A stretch of 64,000 bases of DNA from Pedobacter sp. SL55 (GTDB taxonomy: Bacteria > Bacteroidota > Bacteroidia > Sphingobacteriales > Sphingobacteriaceae): contig NZ_CP113059.1 of the NCBI RefSeq assembly GCF_026625705.1, forward strand, positions 3,782,001-3,846,000, read 5' to 3'. This document shows, piece by piece, positions 37,184-45,962 of this stretch. Both the position numbers and the translations under genes were made by a program. How positions within the stretch are numbered: position 1 is the first letter of the stretch; every line of letters starts with the position of its first letter. The notes below the pieces were generated by a model, which saw only the letters and a program-made list of their open reading frames with translations, searched no databases and was not told the DNA's origin.

Positions 37184-37210
37184 TTAGCTGATTAGCACAT
37201 TAGCTAATTT
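37184..37210. repeat. Word-like repeat (ATTAGCTGATTAGCACATTAG)
   Basis: Repeated TTAGCTAAT/ATTAGCTGATTAG words that include the TAG stop codon of the PLP enzyme gene. A close relative lies at 45,282-45,320, where it includes the stop codon of dps. Confidence 0.6.
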
Positions 37211-38346
37211 GATAACGCTTGTTCCAAATCCGCTAGTAAATCGTCAATATCCTCTACTCCCACGCTAAAACGCAGTAAGTTATCGGTTACGCCAACTTTC
37301 TCACGTTCTTCTTTTGGAATGGAGCCATGTGTCATACTTACCGGATGATTTACTAAACTCTCTACACCTCCTAAAGATTCTGCCAGAGAGAACACTTTAA
37401 AGCGAGAAGCAATACGGAACGTTTCTTGCAAATCTGCATCTTTTAAAGTTACGGATACCATACCACCAAAACCACGCATTTGTTTCTTTGCAATATCATG
37501 ATTAGGATGATCTTCAAAACCTGGCCAGTAAATTTTATCAATTTTCGAGTGATTTCTTAAGAAATGAGCTACTTTTTCTCCGTTTTCACAATGCGCTTTC
37601 ATACGTAAATGCAAAGTTTTAATTCCTCTCAATACCAAGAAAGCATCTTGCGGACCTGGAGTTGCACCGCAAGCGTTGTACACGAAGAACAAATCTTTGT
37701 ATAACTTTTCATCGTTGGTTAATAAAGCGCCCATTACTACATCAGAGTGACCGCCAATGTATTTAGTAACCGAATGCATTACTACATCAGCACCTAAATC
37801 AATTGGGTTTTGTAAATATGGAGATGCAAAAGTATTATCAACTGTTAAAAGAATATTGTTGGCTTTTGTAATGTTAGCCACACCCTCAATATCAATGATA
37901 CGCATGGTTGGATTAGTTGGTGTTTCTATCCAAACCAATTTAGTTTTTTCATTGATATATGGCGTAATATTCTCTGGATTTGATAAATCCAAGAAATGGA
38001 ATTTGATACCATAATTTTGATAAATCTTGGTAAAAATGCGGTAAGAACCACCATATAAATCGTTACCTGTGATTACCTCATCGCCAGGCTTTAACAATCT
38101 AAGCAAACAATCAGTTGCACCCATTCCACTGCTAAAAGCCAAACCGTACTTGCAGTTTTCTAACGCTGCTAAGCAATCTTCTAAAGCTTTACGAGTTGGG
38201 TTGGTACCCCTAGAATATTCGTAACCCTTGTGGTCGCCTGGAGAAGCTTGCCAATAAGTTGAAGTTTGATAGATTGGGGTCATGATGGCACCAGTTGTTG
38301 GATCTGGCTCTTGACCTGCGTGTATAGCTTTAGTTGCAAATTTCAT
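37204..38346 (-). CDS. PLP-dependent cystathionine gamma-synthase/lyase family enzyme
   Basis: A 380-residue Cys/Met-metabolism PLP enzyme. It begins MKFATKAIHAGQEPDPTTGAIMTPIYQTSTY, the standard start; the PLP lysine is in MHSVTKYIGGHSDVVMG, and YEYSRGTNPTRKALE and WIETPTNPTMRIIDIEG are present. The family includes cystathionine gamma-synthase, gamma-lyase and O-acetylhomoserine enzymes; the sequence alone does not decide, though gamma-lyase/synthase is more likely than methionine gamma-lyase. I chose the ATG at 38,346. The in-frame ATG at 38,379 adds MFLCGFHNNIE read from an ACATAG-word repeat. Confidence 0.88.
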   Translation of the reverse strand: MKFATKAIHAGQEPDPTTGAIMTPIYQTSTYWQASPGDHKGYEYSRGTNPTRKALEDCLAALENCKYGLAFSSGMGATDCLLRLLKPGDEVITGNDLYGGSYRIFTKIYQNYGIKFHFLDLSNPENITPYINEKTKLVWIETPTNPTMRIIDIEGVANITKANNILLTVDNTFASPYLQNPIDLGADVVMHSVTKYIGGHSDVVMGALLTNDEKLYKDLFFVYNACGATPGPQDAFLVLRGIKTLHLRMKAHCENGEKVAHFLRNHSKIDKIYWPGFEDHPNHDIAKKQMRGFGGMVSVTLKDADLQETFRIASRFKVFSLAESLGGVESLVNHPVSMTHGSIPKEEREKVGVTDNLLRFSVGVEDIDDLLADLEQALSN

Positions 38347-38354
38347 TTCAATAT

Positions 38355-38432
38355 TGTTATGAAAACCACATAGAAACATAGGTTTATTATAAGTATGAGA
38401 TATTTTTAGAACATCTTATGTGCCTATGTGAT
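38355..38432. repeat. Word-like repeat (CACATAG / CTATGTG)
   Basis: CACATAGAAACATAGG near the PLP enzyme start and CTTATGTGCCTATGTG about 45 bp further on pair loosely. It belongs to the same class of language-like intergenic repeats found elsewhere in the window. Confidence 0.5.
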
Positions 38433-38441
38433 AATTTTAAA

Positions 38442-39143
38442 TTATAAATTATTATTCTGTTGTACTTCCGATTTAAACAAATAGCCTAATCTTTTTCCTG
38501 TTGGATAACCACTTGCCGCCAAGGTTGTTTGTTTCTGATGCAAGCTGATATCCTTAACCGAAGCATAAGGCGGCAGTTGCAAATCAGTGTCTATGCAGTC
38601 TAGTATTGCCAATTCAAAAATGTGCGTCAATACTTCTTCGTTAATTTCTTGCTCGCTAAAAGCTTCATACAAAAACCCTAACTGGCCATCGCCTTCTACA
38701 ATAAAACGTTTTTCTTTGTTGATTAATATGCGAGCAACTAAAGATCCTTCATCTGCCAACCGATTATACTTGATAGAATCTGCCAAAAAATTGTGGATAT
38801 AAATTACTCCACAATAGCTTAAATTAGGATTGGATCTGACGTAGCTAGACGAATAAACCCGATGCCCTTGTTCGAAATTAAAAACATTACTATGCATGGA
38901 TAACAGCAACATATCGCCAGAGAACTTAAGTTCTGCTTCAAACTGATGCGTATCTTTGTAAGCCACCTCAACCGATGGATCTTTTTGCGTGTAATCTTGG
39001 TGCAAACGAGAGGCAAGTTTAGACAATGCCTTATTCGCTACAGCAAAAACATCAACCGTATTTCTGTAAATCTCTTGTTTTATCGAAGCTTTGCTTTCCA
39101 ACTTACTCAAAATGAGTTGATAGTTGCTTAATTCTTCTTTCAT
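38442..39143 (-). CDS. Conserved hypothetical protein
   Basis: A 233-residue soluble protein that I do not recognise. It starts MKEELSNYQLILSKLESK with a helical segment, then has a mostly alternating region (HQFEAELKFSGDMLLLSMHSNVFNFEQGH, CGVIYIHNFLADSIKYNR, ARILINKEKRFIVEGDGQLGFL), which looks like a mixed alpha/beta fold, and ends KRLGYLFKSEVQQNNNL. No signal peptide or membrane segment. It lies between proS and the PLP enzyme gene on the same strand, separated from both by word-like repeats. Its base use is like that of its neighbours. Confidence 0.7.
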   Translation of the reverse strand: MKEELSNYQLILSKLESKASIKQEIYRNTVDVFAVANKALSKLASRLHQDYTQKDPSVEVAYKDTHQFEAELKFSGDMLLLSMHSNVFNFEQGHRVYSSSYVRSNPNLSYCGVIYIHNFLADSIKYNRLADEGSLVARILINKEKRFIVEGDGQLGFLYEAFSEQEINEEVLTHIFELAILDCIDTDLQLPPYASVKDISLHQKQTTLAASGYPTGKRLGYLFKSEVQQNNNL

Positions 39144-39147
39144 GTTT

Positions 39148-39236
39148 TTAAATATGAGACATGAGATAGTAGATGTGAGTTCTGGTAATACCTAAATGGT
39201 CTCAAATCTCACATCTCAATACTCAAATCTATCATT
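39148..39236. repeat. Word-like repeat (GAGATGTGAGATTTGAG)
   Basis: On the minus strand, words such as GATTTGAG, GTATTGAG and ATGTGAG follow the proS stop codon. The left half (ATGAGACATGAGATAGTAG) pairs loosely with the right half (CTCACATCTCAATACTC) as an imperfect hairpin. It may act as a weak transcript end. Confidence 0.6.
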
Positions 39237-40708
39237 TAATAAGCCCTTGCAAATAACACTCTTTGTTTAGATGGTTTTCCAGTTAAGATACAAACACCAT
39301 CTTCTAATTTGTTATCTAAAGGAATACATCTAATTGTTGCTTTTGTTTCCTCTTTGATACGTTTTTCTGTTTCGGCAGTACCATCCCAGTGTGCAGCAAT
39401 AAAACCTGTTTTGGTTTCGAGCAAATCTTTAAATTCTTCGTAAGAATTAGCTTCTGTGATATGCTCATCTCTAAATTTCAAAGCTTTATCATAGATGTTT
39501 TGTTGGATTTGGGCCAACATTTGGAAAATGTATTCTGCCAAACCTTCTTGAGGAACCGTAAATTTCTCTTTAGTATCTCTACGAGCCAACTCTACTGTAC
39601 CGTTTTCCATATCTCTAGCGCCAATAGCTAAACGAATAGGCACCCCTTTTAACTCATATTCTGCAAACTTAAATCCTGGACGCTGGCTATCTCTATCATC
39701 GTATTTTACAGAGATACCAAAACCTTTCAACCTTGGAATCAATTCATCTACAAAAGAAGAGATTTTTTGCAATTCTTCATCGCCTTTATGTATTGGCACA
39801 ATGACCACTTGAATTGGTGCTAATTTTGGAGGAAGTACCAAGCCACTATCATCGCTATGCGACATAATTAACGCACCCATTAAACGGGTAGATACACCCC
39901 AAGAACTTGCCCAAACGTGCTCTTGCTTACCTTCTTTACTGGTAAATTTAACATCGAAAGCTTTAGCAAAATTTTGCCCCAAAAAGTGAGAAGTTCCTGC
40001 TTGTAAAGCCTTGCCATCTTGCATTAAAGCTTCGATACAATAAGTATCTAAAGCACCAGCAAAACGCTCTGTTTCAGTCTTTTTTCCCTTCACTACAGGC
40101 ACGCCCATCCAATTTTCTGCGAAATCTGCATAAACATCCAGCATTTTTTCAGTTTCTTCAATTGCTTCTTCGGCAGTAGCGTGTGCGGTATGACCTTCTT
40201 GCCACAAAAACTCGGTAGTACGTAAAAACAAACGAGTTCTCATTTCCCAACGTACCACATTTGCCCATTGGTTAATTAACAAAGGTAGATCTCGGTAAGA
40301 TTGGATCCATCCTTTGTAGGTATTCCAAATGATAGTTTCTGACGTTGGACGAACAATCAGTTCTTCTTCTAATTTTGCTTCTTCATCAACGATGATGTTA
40401 CCATTTCCGTCATTTTTTAAACGATAATGTGTAACCACAGCACATTCCGTTGCAAAGCCATCTACGTGAGCAGCTTCTTTAGAAAAATAAGACTTAGGAA
40501 TAAACAAAGGGAAGTACGCATTGCTATGACCTGTTTCTTTAAATTTATGGTCTAAAACCGCCTGCATTTTTTCCCAGATAGAGTATCCGTACGGCTTAAT
40601 TACCATACAACCTTTTACTGACGAATGCTCTGCCAAATCGGCTTTTATAACAATTTCGTTATACCATTGCGAATAATCTTCACTTTTACTCGTAATACCT
40701 TTGCTCAT
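39236..40708 (-). CDS. proS: Prolyl-tRNA synthetase (archaeal/eukaryal type)
   Basis: A 490-residue class II synthetase of the shorter type without an editing insertion between motifs 2 and 3. It begins [42 protein letters not shown], the standard start of the archaeal/eukaryal form. Motif regions are seen in [48 protein letters not shown] and [21 protein letters not shown]. The C-terminal zinc-type domain ends [10 protein letters not shown]. It joins proline to tRNA(Pro). The gene is divergent from the lipoprotein gene on its right. Confidence 0.96.
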   Translation of the reverse strand: MSKGITSKSEDYSQWYNEIVIKADLAEHSSVKGCMVIKPYGYSIWEKMQAVLDHKFKETGHSNAYFPLFIPKSYFSKEAAHVDGFATECAVVTHYRLKNDGNGNIIVDEEAKLEEELIVRPTSETIIWNTYKGWIQSYRDLPLLINQWANVVRWEMRTRLFLRTTEFLWQEGHTAHATAEEAIEETEKMLDVYADFAENWMGVPVVKGKKTETERFAGALDTYCIEALMQDGKALQAGTSHFLGQNFAKAFDVKFTSKEGKQEHVWASSWGVSTRLMGALIMSHSDDSGLVLPPKLAPIQVVIVPIHKGDEELQKISSFVDELIPRLKGFGISVKYDDRDSQRPGFKFAEYELKGVPIRLAIGARDMENGTVELARRDTKEKFTVPQEGLAEYIFQMLAQIQQNIYDKALKFRDEHITEANSYEEFKDLLETKTGFIAAHWDGTAETEKRIKEETKATIRCIPLDNKLEDGVCILTGKPSKQRVLFARAY

Positions 40709-40814
40709 AACTTATTTGGAACGTTTTTTGTGTTAAATTTCTTGTATTGATGGCTACAAAGCTATAAATTTATAGTCACAATTTAATTAGCACACCAATT
40801 AAAACCTAAATACA

Positions 40815-41735
40815 ATGAGAGTCAATCATTTTTTAACCAGTACACTTGTGGCAGCCGCCTTGTTGGTTGCTTCATGCTCTACACAAAAAATGGCGCAAAA
40901 CAACAGTGCCGATGATGTGTACAATACTACTGCACAGGCTAGGGTTTACAAATATGCACCTCCGGCTCAAACAGCGCAGATAGATACCAGTCGCTACGAT
41001 GCTAACTACAGACCTAGCGACCAAGAATACGATATGGACTATGCTTCTAGGATAGATAGATTTTACTATGGCAGTCCGAACAGAGTTTATTTTGATGATT
41101 ATTACAACTTTTACGGCTATAATTCTTGGTACAACCCATACGATTGGTCTTTGGGCTTCAACTATGGATGGGGATTTAACCGCTGGATGAACCCATTTTC
41201 TTCTTGGGCATTTTATGGTAGTCCTTATTATTGGAACACTTGGGGACCTTACTCTTACTGGGGCGGTGGCTTCGGTTGGGGAGGCGGCTTTGGCGGTGGC
41301 CTTGGTTGGGGCTGGGGCGGCGGCTGGGGTGGCAATAATGTCATCGTGAGAAACGATAATTTCAGAGCTAGGCCAAACCGCGGTGCTGAAAATGGCATTG
41401 GTGTTAGACCTAATGGATCTATCATCGATAGAGGCGCTAGAACTGGCGGAAATGTAGGAACGATTGGAAGAACTGGTTCTACTAGGCCGGGAGCATATAA
41501 CCCTGCAACAACAACTGATGGAAGCGGCAGAAGCGGATCAGTTGTTAGAGACTCAAGACCAAGCAGATCTGGCTCATCTAACAATGACTCTAGACCAACG
41601 CGTACAACTGAAAGTAGGCCAACTTATTCTCCACCGCCTAGTTCTTCCAATGGTAGTAGCGGTAGAACTGGTGGCGGCAGTGGGAGCTCTGGTGGCGGAG
41701 GTGGAAGCAGACCAACACGCGGAGGCGGTAGATAA
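40815..41735 (+). CDS. Tyr/Gly/Asn-rich lipoprotein
   Basis: A 306-residue predicted lipoprotein: signal MRVNHFLTSTLVAAALLVASC with the lipobox LVASC (Cys21). The middle part is rich in Tyr, Trp, Asn and Asp, followed by a Gly/Trp-rich stretch (residues about 150-175) and a C-terminal region of low complexity rich in Gly, Ser, Arg and Pro. Such proteins in Bacteroidota are exported and may coat the outer membrane, but there is no known domain. Its stop is 26 bp before the next gene, an outer-membrane barrel, so they are probably co-transcribed. It is likely not an enzyme. Confidence 0.75.
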   Translation: MRVNHFLTSTLVAAALLVASCSTQKMAQNNSADDVYNTTAQARVYKYAPPAQTAQIDTSRYDANYRPSDQEYDMDYASRIDRFYYGSPNRVYFDDYYNFYGYNSWYNPYDWSLGFNYGWGFNRWMNPFSSWAFYGSPYYWNTWGPYSYWGGGFGWGGGFGGGLGWGWGGGWGGNNVIVRNDNFRARPNRGAENGIGVRPNGSIIDRGARTGGNVGTIGRTGSTRPGAYNPATTTDGSGRSGSVVRDSRPSRSGSSNNDSRPTRTTESRPTYSPPPSSSNGSSGRTGGGSGSSGGGGGSRPTRGGGR

Positions 41736-41761
41736 CATATTTTAAATTAGCGGCAAACACA

Positions 41762-43288
41762 ATGAAAAAAATTACAACATTGCTTACGGTTGCTATGGTA
41801 GCAGCCGTAGGCACCACATATGCTCAATACGGTACCGATGGACTCAGATTTTCTCAAAGCAATTATGGAAGTACTGCTCGTTTTAAAGGAATGGGCAATG
41901 CTCAAGTTGGTGTAGGTGGAGACATGAGTTCATTGGGGGGAAATCCTGCCGGATTAGGTTTATTTACACGTTCAGAATTTGCATTCACTCCTGAGTTTAA
42001 CTCAGCAAGTGTCAACGGAAGTTATTTAGGCACTAATACTAAATCTAATAAAAATGGCTTAAATATTAATCAATTGGGAGCTGTTTTTTATAGCCCGAGC
42101 ACCCGAATGAAAGGTCAAGACACACAAAAAGGTATAGTCAGCTCTGTTTTCGGTTTAGGATATACCCGTAATAATGATTATGTCTTGGAAAGTAATTTTG
42201 GAGGAGTTAACAGCGCAAATTCAATTAGAAATTATTTTGCAGAACTAGCCAACCGATATAAAGATCCATCTGATAACTCGATTGCAACTAATTCTTTAGA
42301 GGGAATGGCGTACGATAGCTATCTAATCAACTTTAACGCACCTGGTAGTACAAACCTATATACAGCAAATAGTATTGGCAACCCTTTTACAGCAAATACG
42401 CAGTCTAAGAATGAAATCCGCTCTGGATCTGTTTCTGAATTCAATTTTGCTGGGGCTTTAAACATTTCTAATCAAGTATACATAGGAGCCAATATCGGGC
42501 TAGTAAGCTTACGTTATACTAACGATGCTCAATTTACAGAAAGCGGAAGCTTAAACCCTTATGATCAAGTTGACGGATTTACTGGTGTTGAAAATTATAG
42601 CCTTTCTTATATACAAAATCAGGAAACAAGAGGTTCTGGTGTGAATGGTAGAATTGGGGTCATTTTCCGCCCTGTAAGTGCATTTAGAATTGGCGCTACC
42701 CTACAAACTCCAACTTGGTTTACAATTGATGACACTTATTCAGAAGTATTAAATAATAAGTTGTCAAATGATGTATTTACTAACCAAGCTATGGTTTACG
42801 AATTCACTTATAACTTACGTACACCCTTGAAGGGGTCTTTAGGTGCAAGTTATGTGGTGGGAGGACAAGGTATTATCTCTGCTGATGTTGATTTCGTTGA
42901 CTATTCAAGTATAAGATTTTCGACAAATGGATCAAATGGTGGAACAGATGCTATAAATAATAGCAATGCCTCTGTTAGAAATAATTATAAAAGCGCTATA
43001 AACTACAGATTAGGTGGCGAATATAAAATTGAAAACTTAAGCTTAAGAGCTGGATATGGTTTAAATGGTAGTCCGTATAAAAATGATAGTGACAAGCTAT
43101 TTGATACTAAGATGTATAGTGGTGGTTTAGGATATAGGGTAAATAACTATTATTTTGATGTTGCTTACCAAAGAGTAGAAACCAGTGGAACTAATTTACC
43201 ATATACTTTGAATAACGGATCTGAACCAATGGCGAATTCAAAGTTCACTAATAATAATTTCTTTTTAACTTTTGGAATAAGGTTTTAG
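41762..43288 (+). CDS. OmpP1/FadL-family outer-membrane protein
   Basis: A 508-residue exported protein. The signal is MKKITTLLTVAMVAAVGTTYA, followed by FSQSNYGSTARFKGMGNAQVGVGGDMSSLGGNPAGLGLF, the characteristic FadL/OmpP1 start with its NPAG motif. The rest alternates in strands and the C-terminus is FFLTFGIRF, as in outer-membrane barrels. FadL-type proteins bring hydrophobic compounds across the outer membrane; the substrate here is unknown. It is likely co-transcribed with the Gly-rich lipoprotein gene. Its signal-peptide coding region shares a 23-bp identical word with the small basic protein at 12,233. A terminator follows. Confidence 0.85.
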   Translation: MKKITTLLTVAMVAAVGTTYAQYGTDGLRFSQSNYGSTARFKGMGNAQVGVGGDMSSLGGNPAGLGLFTRSEFAFTPEFNSASVNGSYLGTNTKSNKNGLNINQLGAVFYSPSTRMKGQDTQKGIVSSVFGLGYTRNNDYVLESNFGGVNSANSIRNYFAELANRYKDPSDNSIATNSLEGMAYDSYLINFNAPGSTNLYTANSIGNPFTANTQSKNEIRSGSVSEFNFAGALNISNQVYIGANIGLVSLRYTNDAQFTESGSLNPYDQVDGFTGVENYSLSYIQNQETRGSGVNGRIGVIFRPVSAFRIGATLQTPTWFTIDDTYSEVLNNKLSNDVFTNQAMVYEFTYNLRTPLKGSLGASYVVGGQGIISADVDFVDYSSIRFSTNGSNGGTDAINNSNASVRNNYKSAINYRLGGEYKIENLSLRAGYGLNGSPYKNDSDKLFDTKMYSGGLGYRVNNYYFDVAYQRVETSGTNLPYTLNNGSEPMANSKFTNNNFFLTFGIRF

Positions 43289-43304
43289 TAAATTATAGCC
43301 TAAC

Positions 43305-43337
43305 AAAAAATCCCACGATTTACTCGTGGGATTTTTT
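43305..43337. terminator. Bidirectional intrinsic terminator
   Basis: The 13-bp arms AAAAAATCCCACG (43305-43317) and CGTGGGATTTTTT (43325-43337) lie between the convergent FadL-family and UbiD-family genes. Confidence 0.9.
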
Positions 43338-43355
43338 GTTTAAAGATATACATTG

Positions 43356-45182
43356 CTATATTATTCCGTATAAACAACCACCCTGCTCTCCCATTCTATC
43401 CACTTTCTTTTCTACTTCAGGATCTTTGATCAATTCTGGTGCATGATGAGGCTTCTTGCGGGCATCAATAATTAATGAACCATTGCAACCCCAGTGTTTA
43501 TTCTCCATAAAATCATCTACCCCATCTATATCCATAGCTGGATTACTTCTAGTGAAAGCTACCCAAACCAAGTTATTGATATTTGCTGCTGTAAATTCAG
43601 CATCATCGCAAACCACTATTAAAGGAATTTGAGTTAAGTCGTTTCCTTTTAATTGTTCTTTAAGCAAAGCAATAGCAGCTTTACCTTGTTCTTTATTTTG
43701 ATATTTATCTAATTGAACTGCTAAAATACCATCGCTGGCTAAAGCATATTTTGTATTCAATTTGAATTTGCTGGTTAAGGCTTTTAACAATTCACGCTTT
43801 TTTTCGCCAGCAGCTGCAAAAACAACTTTAGACCCCGAGTTTAATCCATCGCCAGAGTAATCTAAAGTATCAATAGTGGTGTTGGTATGGAAATGTATAT
43901 CCCTTCGCAAGTCTAATCGCTCTAAAACATGACTTAAAAAACGCTTGATATCATGAGTGTTTAAAGCTTCTTCGTCTTCCCTAGCCGCAATGAATAAATA
44001 TTTAGCTAAACTCAGTTGATTTTTACCCAAAATATGATTGCTTATGGTTAAAATCTCCTGAGGTTTCCGTTCTTTTAAATAAGGGGTATAACGTTCGCTA
44101 CCGATGGCAAATAACAGAGGGTGTACACCTGCTGCATCTACAGCGTTTACTTCTTTTAGTCCGTGTATCTCTTGTGGAATTGCAGAACCAGAAATTTCGT
44201 GAATTAAAGCGCCAAAACTGGTATCTTCTTGAGGTGGCCTACCTACTACGGTAAACGACCACAATGCATCTTTTTTATGATAAACGTTATGAACTTTCAT
44301 TAACGGAAATGGATGTACCAAGCTGTAATATCCCAAATGATCGCCGAAAGGTCCTTCTGGCTTATTTTCATGTGGCTCTACCGTACCTGTAATTACAAAA
44401 TCCGCATCAGCCGAAATCACAAATCCTTCCTCGTCTCTAAAATACCTGAATCTTCTGTTACCTAAAGCACCGGCAAAAGTAAGCTCTGATAAGCCTTCTG
44501 GCAACGGCATTACTGCCGCTAATGGATGTGAAGGTGGGCCACCAACAAAAATACTTACCTTTAGTGGCTGTCCTTTTTTATTTGCTTTGGTTTGATGAAC
44601 ACCAATACCTCTATGTATTTGGTAATGAAGCCCAATTTCTTTGTCCTGAATATAATCATTACCTGCCAGTTGAATACGATACATGCCTAAATTACTGTTC
44701 ATTACCCCTGGTTTATCAACATCCTCAGTAAAAACCTGTGGCATGGTAATAAAAGGACCGCCATCCATAGGCCAATTTACAATTTGTGGAATTGCAGAAA
44801 TGGTAGTTTTCTGAAAAGCTTGCTTAAATAACGATTGCTTTAAAGGCAAGGCAGATAATGCCGTTAGCCCTGTTCCTATATATTTGAACGGCTTTTTTAA
44901 AGCTTTCATTGGATCAGAACGAAGCTCAACCAATTCTTGAACTTTTGGCAAGCTATCTCTAAACATAAACTTAGAGCGTTCTATGGTACCAAAAAGATTT
45001 GAAACTGCTTTGAATGGACTTCCCTTAACTTTTTCGAATAATAAAGCCGGCCCCTGTTTTTCGTATACACGAAGATGAATGGCGGCCATCTCTAAATAAG
45101 GATCTACTTCTTCCTTAATTCTAACCAGATGACCATGTTTTTCAAGGTCCGCTACGCATTCGGCTAAACTTTTGTATCCCAT
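43356..45182 (-). CDS. UbiD-family decarboxylase
   Basis: A 608-residue UbiD-family protein, seen in SLAECVADLEKHGHLVRIKEEVDPYLEMAAI, GPALLFEKVKGSPFKAVSNLFG, VSIFVGGPPSHPLAAVMPLPEGLSE, EGPFGDHLGYYS and VDAAGVHPLLFAIGS. These enzymes use prenylated FMN to decarboxylate aromatic or unsaturated acids; in Bacteroidota this one is usually annotated as a menaquinone-pathway decarboxylase. The classical Men pathway does not need one, so the link to quinones is family-based inference. UbiX, which makes the cofactor, is not in the window. It is 135 bp downstream of dps, with a hairpin repeat in between. Confidence 0.85.
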   Translation of the reverse strand: MGYKSLAECVADLEKHGHLVRIKEEVDPYLEMAAIHLRVYEKQGPALLFEKVKGSPFKAVSNLFGTIERSKFMFRDSLPKVQELVELRSDPMKALKKPFKYIGTGLTALSALPLKQSLFKQAFQKTTISAIPQIVNWPMDGGPFITMPQVFTEDVDKPGVMNSNLGMYRIQLAGNDYIQDKEIGLHYQIHRGIGVHQTKANKKGQPLKVSIFVGGPPSHPLAAVMPLPEGLSELTFAGALGNRRFRYFRDEEGFVISADADFVITGTVEPHENKPEGPFGDHLGYYSLVHPFPLMKVHNVYHKKDALWSFTVVGRPPQEDTSFGALIHEISGSAIPQEIHGLKEVNAVDAAGVHPLLFAIGSERYTPYLKERKPQEILTISNHILGKNQLSLAKYLFIAAREDEEALNTHDIKRFLSHVLERLDLRRDIHFHTNTTIDTLDYSGDGLNSGSKVVFAAAGEKKRELLKALTSKFKLNTKYALASDGILAVQLDKYQNKEQGKAAIALLKEQLKGNDLTQIPLIVVCDDAEFTAANINNLVWVAFTRSNPAMDIDGVDDFMENKHWGCNGSLIIDARKKPHHAPELIKDPEVEKKVDRMGEQGGCLYGII

Positions 45183-45229
45183 AGGGCAAAGATAGGAGAA
45201 TTTGATGATGTGATGATTTAAAATTTAAA

Positions 45230-45276
45230 AAGCCACAGATGCACAAATCATTTCTAAATCTGTGCATCTGTGGCTT
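45230..45276. repeat. CACAGATGCACA palindromic repeat
   Basis: The 16-bp arms AAGCCACAGATGCACA (45230-45245) and TGTGCATCTGTGGCTT (45261-45276) are perfect. It is the cleanest of the three copies in the window (others at 12,076 and 54,432) and lies between dps and the UbiD-family gene. Confidence 0.85.
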
Positions 45277-45281
45277 ACTAA

Positions 45282-45320
45282 TAATCAGCTAATCATCACA
45301 TCAGCCAATTAGCTAATCTA
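45282..45320. repeat. Word-like repeat (AATCAGCTAATCATCACATC)
   Basis: TAGCTAAT/CAGCTAAT words ending within the TAG stop codon of dps; related to the repeat at 37,184. Confidence 0.55.
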
Positions 45321-45797
45321 TTTTTTTCCTAAGAATGATTTCAACATCCAAATGGTTTTTTCTTTAAATTGCATGAACCGATTAACCATATCATTAGAAC
45401 CATCATCTCCAGCTTTATCCGTAGCTTCTAATAAATCACGTTCCAACTCAATTAGTTTAGTCATATCATCCAAAACAGCTTCAACCATTGCGGTATCTGC
45501 CAAACCAATAGTATCAATTTCTTTAATAGCAGATTCCTTAATGTAATCAGCAAAACGACTATGAGGCGGTTTACCTAAAGTAAGTACACGCTCTGCAATT
45601 TCATCAATGGTTAACTGAGCGTTGGTATACAATTCTTCAAACTTTAAATGAAGCGTAAAAAAATTTTGTCCTTTAATATTCCAATGACAGCCTCTTAATT
45701 TTTGATAATGAATATGATAATTTGCTAGATACTCGTTTAGCATATCTACCACTGGTTTCACTTGTTTTTCGCTTAAATTTATTTCTTTTGCCGACAT
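45318..45797 (-). CDS. dps: Dps-family ferritin-like protein
   Basis: A 159-residue four-helix protein of the Dps type. The ferroxidase-site segment is complete: NYHIHYQKLRGCHWNIKGQNFFTLHLKFEELYTNAQLTIDEIAERVLTLG, with the His, Asp and Glu expected at the subunit interface. Dps assembles into 12-mers that oxidise and store iron using peroxide and may coat DNA in stressed cells. There is no Lys-rich tail at the N-terminus beyond a few residues. It is divergent from the LysM protein gene. Its stop codon lies inside a word-like repeat. Confidence 0.92.
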   Translation of the reverse strand: MSAKEINLSEKQVKPVVDMLNEYLANYHIHYQKLRGCHWNIKGQNFFTLHLKFEELYTNAQLTIDEIAERVLTLGKPPHSRFADYIKESAIKEIDTIGLADTAMVEAVLDDMTKLIELERDLLEATDKAGDDGSNDMVNRFMQFKEKTIWMLKSFLGKK

Positions 45798-45962
45798 AAT
45801 ATGTATGTTTTAATAGTATAAAGCTAACAAAACTTAAAGCAATAAGTTTGAAGCTAATTGAAATTTAGTACAATAGAACATGAAATGTTACCGTTTAGTT
45901 ACATAGTTAGTGATACTATATATTATTCGTATAATTGTACCTCCAAAAATTTAAGAATATAG

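Noticed and set aside
38347..38379. Eleven-residue N-terminal extension of the PLP enzyme
   Set aside because: It is read from the ACATAG-word repeat, while family members start at MKFATKAIHAG.
41255..41584. Pro/Leu-rich minus-strand open frame
   Set aside because: It is the antisense of the Gly-rich low-complexity region of the lipoprotein gene.
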